From: Rhodoluna sp.
Lineage (GTDB): Bacteria; Actinomycetota; Actinomycetes; Actinomycetales; Microbacteriaceae
Direction: 5' to 3'
Length of the DNA: 26,664 bases
NCBI GenBank assembly: GCA_017984715.1
Contig: JAGNYY010000002.1
Coordinates: 1-26,664 of the forward strand
Positions within the stretch are counted from its first letter, which is position 1. Each line of letters opens with the position of its first letter. Positions 25,278 to 26,664 of this stretch are shown here, in pieces. The notes beneath the pieces are model-generated. The model saw only the letters and a program-made list of their open reading frames with translations. It was not told the origin of the DNA and made no database searches. The translations under genes and the position numbers were made by a program.

Positions 25278-26597
25278 GTGACCGAATATCGTCCACTAAG
25301 AATTGCCCTGCTGGGTGCTGGTTCCGTTGGTGCACAGGTGGCGCGTTTGCTCACCGAAAACAAGAGCGAGCTTGCCGCCCGCGTTGGTGCCGAGCTTGAC
25401 CTGGTTGGCATCGCCGTTCGCGACCTCAATTCAAAGCGTGCCGAAGGCGTGCCAGCAGAGCTGTTGACCACCGATGCCGAGAGCCTCATTCTTGGCGCTG
25501 ACATTGTCATCGAGGTTATGGGTGGCATCGAGCCGGCCCGCACCTACATTCTGCAGGCATTGAACTCGGGTTCAGATGTCATCACTGCAAATAAGGCTTT
25601 GCTAGCCACCCACGGCACCGAATTGTTTGACACCGCCGAGCAGGTCGGTGCACAGCTTTACTTCGAGGCCGCGGTTGCCGGTGCGATTCCAATCATCCGT
25701 CCGCTTCGCGAATCACTGGCCGGTGACAAGGTGAACCGCATCATGGGAATCGTGAACGGAACCACCAACTTCATTCTTGACCGCATGGACACCACCGGAG
25801 CCACCTTCGCCGACGCGCTCGCCGAAGCAACCGAACTGGGCTATGCCGAGGCTGACCCAACCGCCGACATCGAGGCTTTCGATGCCGCTCAGAAGGCTGC
25901 CATTCTTGCCAACCTTGCTTTCCACACCGAGGTTCCATTGGATCAGGTTTACCGCGAAGGCATCACCAAGGTTTCTGCCGAGCAGATGGCCGCCGCGAAG
26001 CGCGATGGTTATGTAATCAAGCTTTTGGCAATCGCCGAGCGGGTTGACGCAGATGAAAACGGCGAGGCGGGAGTCTCGGTTCGCGTCCACCCTGCACTTA
26101 TTGAGCGAGACCACCCACTCGGTGCGGTGCACGGTGCCTTTAACGCCGTATTCGTTGAGGCTGAAGCCGCCGGATCGCTGATGTTTTATGGCGCAGGAGC
26201 TGGTGGCGTGCAGACCGCCTCGGCAGTTCTCGGCGACCTAGTTTCGGCCGCAAAGCGTCACGTGGCGGGTGGCCCTGGTCTTGCCGACTCGGTGCACGCG
26301 AACCTGGCCATTTTGCCAATCGACCGCGCATACACCCGCTATCAGATCACGCTCGAGGTCACCGACCAGCCGGGCATCCTTGCCAAAATCGCCAATGTGT
26401 TTGCCGACCACGGTGTTTCAATCGAAACCGTTGAACAGTCGGTGCGCCAAAGCGGAGGCAAGCGCCGCTCAACCGCTACCCTCGAGGTAGGAACCCACGT
26501 TGCAACTGACGCTTCGTTGTCTTCAGTGGTCAATGCTCTAGCCGCCAACGCCGCGGTTGAATCTATTACTTCAGTAATCCGAGTAGAAGGAATCTAA
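25278..26597 (+). CDS. hom: homoserine dehydrogenase with ACT domain
   Basis: Hom reduces aspartate semialdehyde to homoserine for threonine and methionine. The 439-residue protein has a Rossmann NAD(P) site IALLGAGSVGAQVARLL, then GGIEPAR, TANKALLATHG, the catalytic-domain signature IMGIVNGTTNFILDRM, ADPTADIEAFDAAQKAAIL, and a C-terminal ACT domain (YQITLEVTDQPGILAKIANV) typical of threonine-feedback-regulated enzymes. The GTG at 25278 lies 3 nt after the lysA stop. The stop overlaps the thrC start by one base (TAATG). Regulation by threonine is inferred from the ACT domain, not shown. Confidence 0.97.
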   Translation: MTEYRPLRIALLGAGSVGAQVARLLTENKSELAARVGAELDLVGIAVRDLNSKRAEGVPAELLTTDAESLILGADIVIEVMGGIEPARTYILQALNSGSDVITANKALLATHGTELFDTAEQVGAQLYFEAAVAGAIPIIRPLRESLAGDKVNRIMGIVNGTTNFILDRMDTTGATFADALAEATELGYAEADPTADIEAFDAAQKAAILANLAFHTEVPLDQVYREGITKVSAEQMAAAKRDGYVIKLLAIAERVDADENGEAGVSVRVHPALIERDHPLGAVHGAFNAVFVEAEAAGSLMFYGAGAGGVQTASAVLGDLVSAAKRHVAGGPGLADSVHANLAILPIDRAYTRYQITLEVTDQPGILAKIANVFADHGVSIETVEQSVRQSGGKRRSTATLEVGTHVATDASLSSVVNALAANAAVESITSVIRVEGI

Positions 26598-26664
26598 TGG
26601 CTCACCAGTGGCGCGGAGTTATCCGCGAATACATCGACCGTCTTGACATCTCAAGCGACAACCC
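26597..26664 (+). CDS. thrC: threonine synthase, N-terminal fragment (cut by the window end)
   Basis: Only 22 complete codons are present, reading MAHQWRGVIREYIDRL and then DISSDN. This closely resembles the N-terminus of actinobacterial ThrC, which turns O-phosphohomoserine into threonine using PLP. The ATG overlaps the hom stop by one base, and GAAGGAATC lies just upstream. The hom-thrC order supports the call, as in mycobacteria, where thrB follows. Confidence 0.85.
   Translation, partial: MAHQWRGVIREYIDRLDISSDN

Noticed and set aside
1..26664. A defence island, phage, CRISPR, toxin-antitoxin or mobile element
   Set aside because: No cas, restriction, integrase, transposase or toxin-like gene and no regularly spaced repeats were found; the helicase-nuclease genes are the housekeeping AdnAB and UvrD2.

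Overview
The window looks like a stretch of core chromosome from a Gram-positive actinobacterium. A streamlined member of the Microbacteriaceae is my best guess. The reasons are the gene order (adnA-adnB, nudC, uvrD2, an E1-like protein, a DUF2342 protein, a YlbL-type PDZ/Lon protease and UPF0182; then DUF3039-murI-rph-rdgB; then argS-lysA-hom-thrC), moderate GC, many GTG/TTG starts, several putative leaderless starts and almost no intergenic DNA. No gene-free stretch exceeds 300 bases. I see no phage, insertion sequence, CRISPR array, integron or toxin-antitoxin module.

Bases 1-9927 are a DNA-repair neighbourhood. It starts with the 3' part of adnA, overlapped by complete adnB; together they should form the actinobacterial AdnAB helicase-nuclease for double-strand-break resection. 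A convergent aminoglycoside-phosphotransferase-fold protein follows, and its catalytic aspartates are replaced. Next come nudC (NADH pyrophosphatase) and uvrD2 (short form without a C-terminal HRDC region). A ThiF/E1-like protein with a degraded nucleotide-binding loop lies convergently, downstream of a DUF2342 'zincin' whose HExxH motif reads REMAH.

Bases 11281-15541 hold a divergent promoter region, a membrane-anchored PDZ/Lon protease, the large UPF0182 membrane protein, the initiator tRNA and a strong terminator. A secreted Lys/Pro/Ala-rich protein of unknown function follows. Then comes an apparent co-directional cluster: htrA-like serine protease, DUF3039 protein, murI (glutamate racemase), rph (RNase PH) and rdgB (dITP/XTP pyrophosphatase).

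Bases 20314-21056 (minus strand) carry tRNA-Arg(CCG), whose 3' end abuts the start codon of a DedA-family membrane protein. The plus strand continues with a cytoplasmic GH32/68-type enzyme and then the amino-acid operon argS-lysA-hom-thrC. This covers arginyl-tRNA synthesis, the last step of lysine synthesis, and the homoserine/threonine branch; thrC is cut by the window end.

I did not find a clear-cut new system. The most interesting signals are three enzyme-fold proteins around the repair genes that all seem to have lost canonical active-site residues, the tRNA-Arg/dedA junction, and a recurring TANNNT-7 nt-start arrangement that suggests leaderless mRNAs. All functional calls come from reading motifs; no database search was run.
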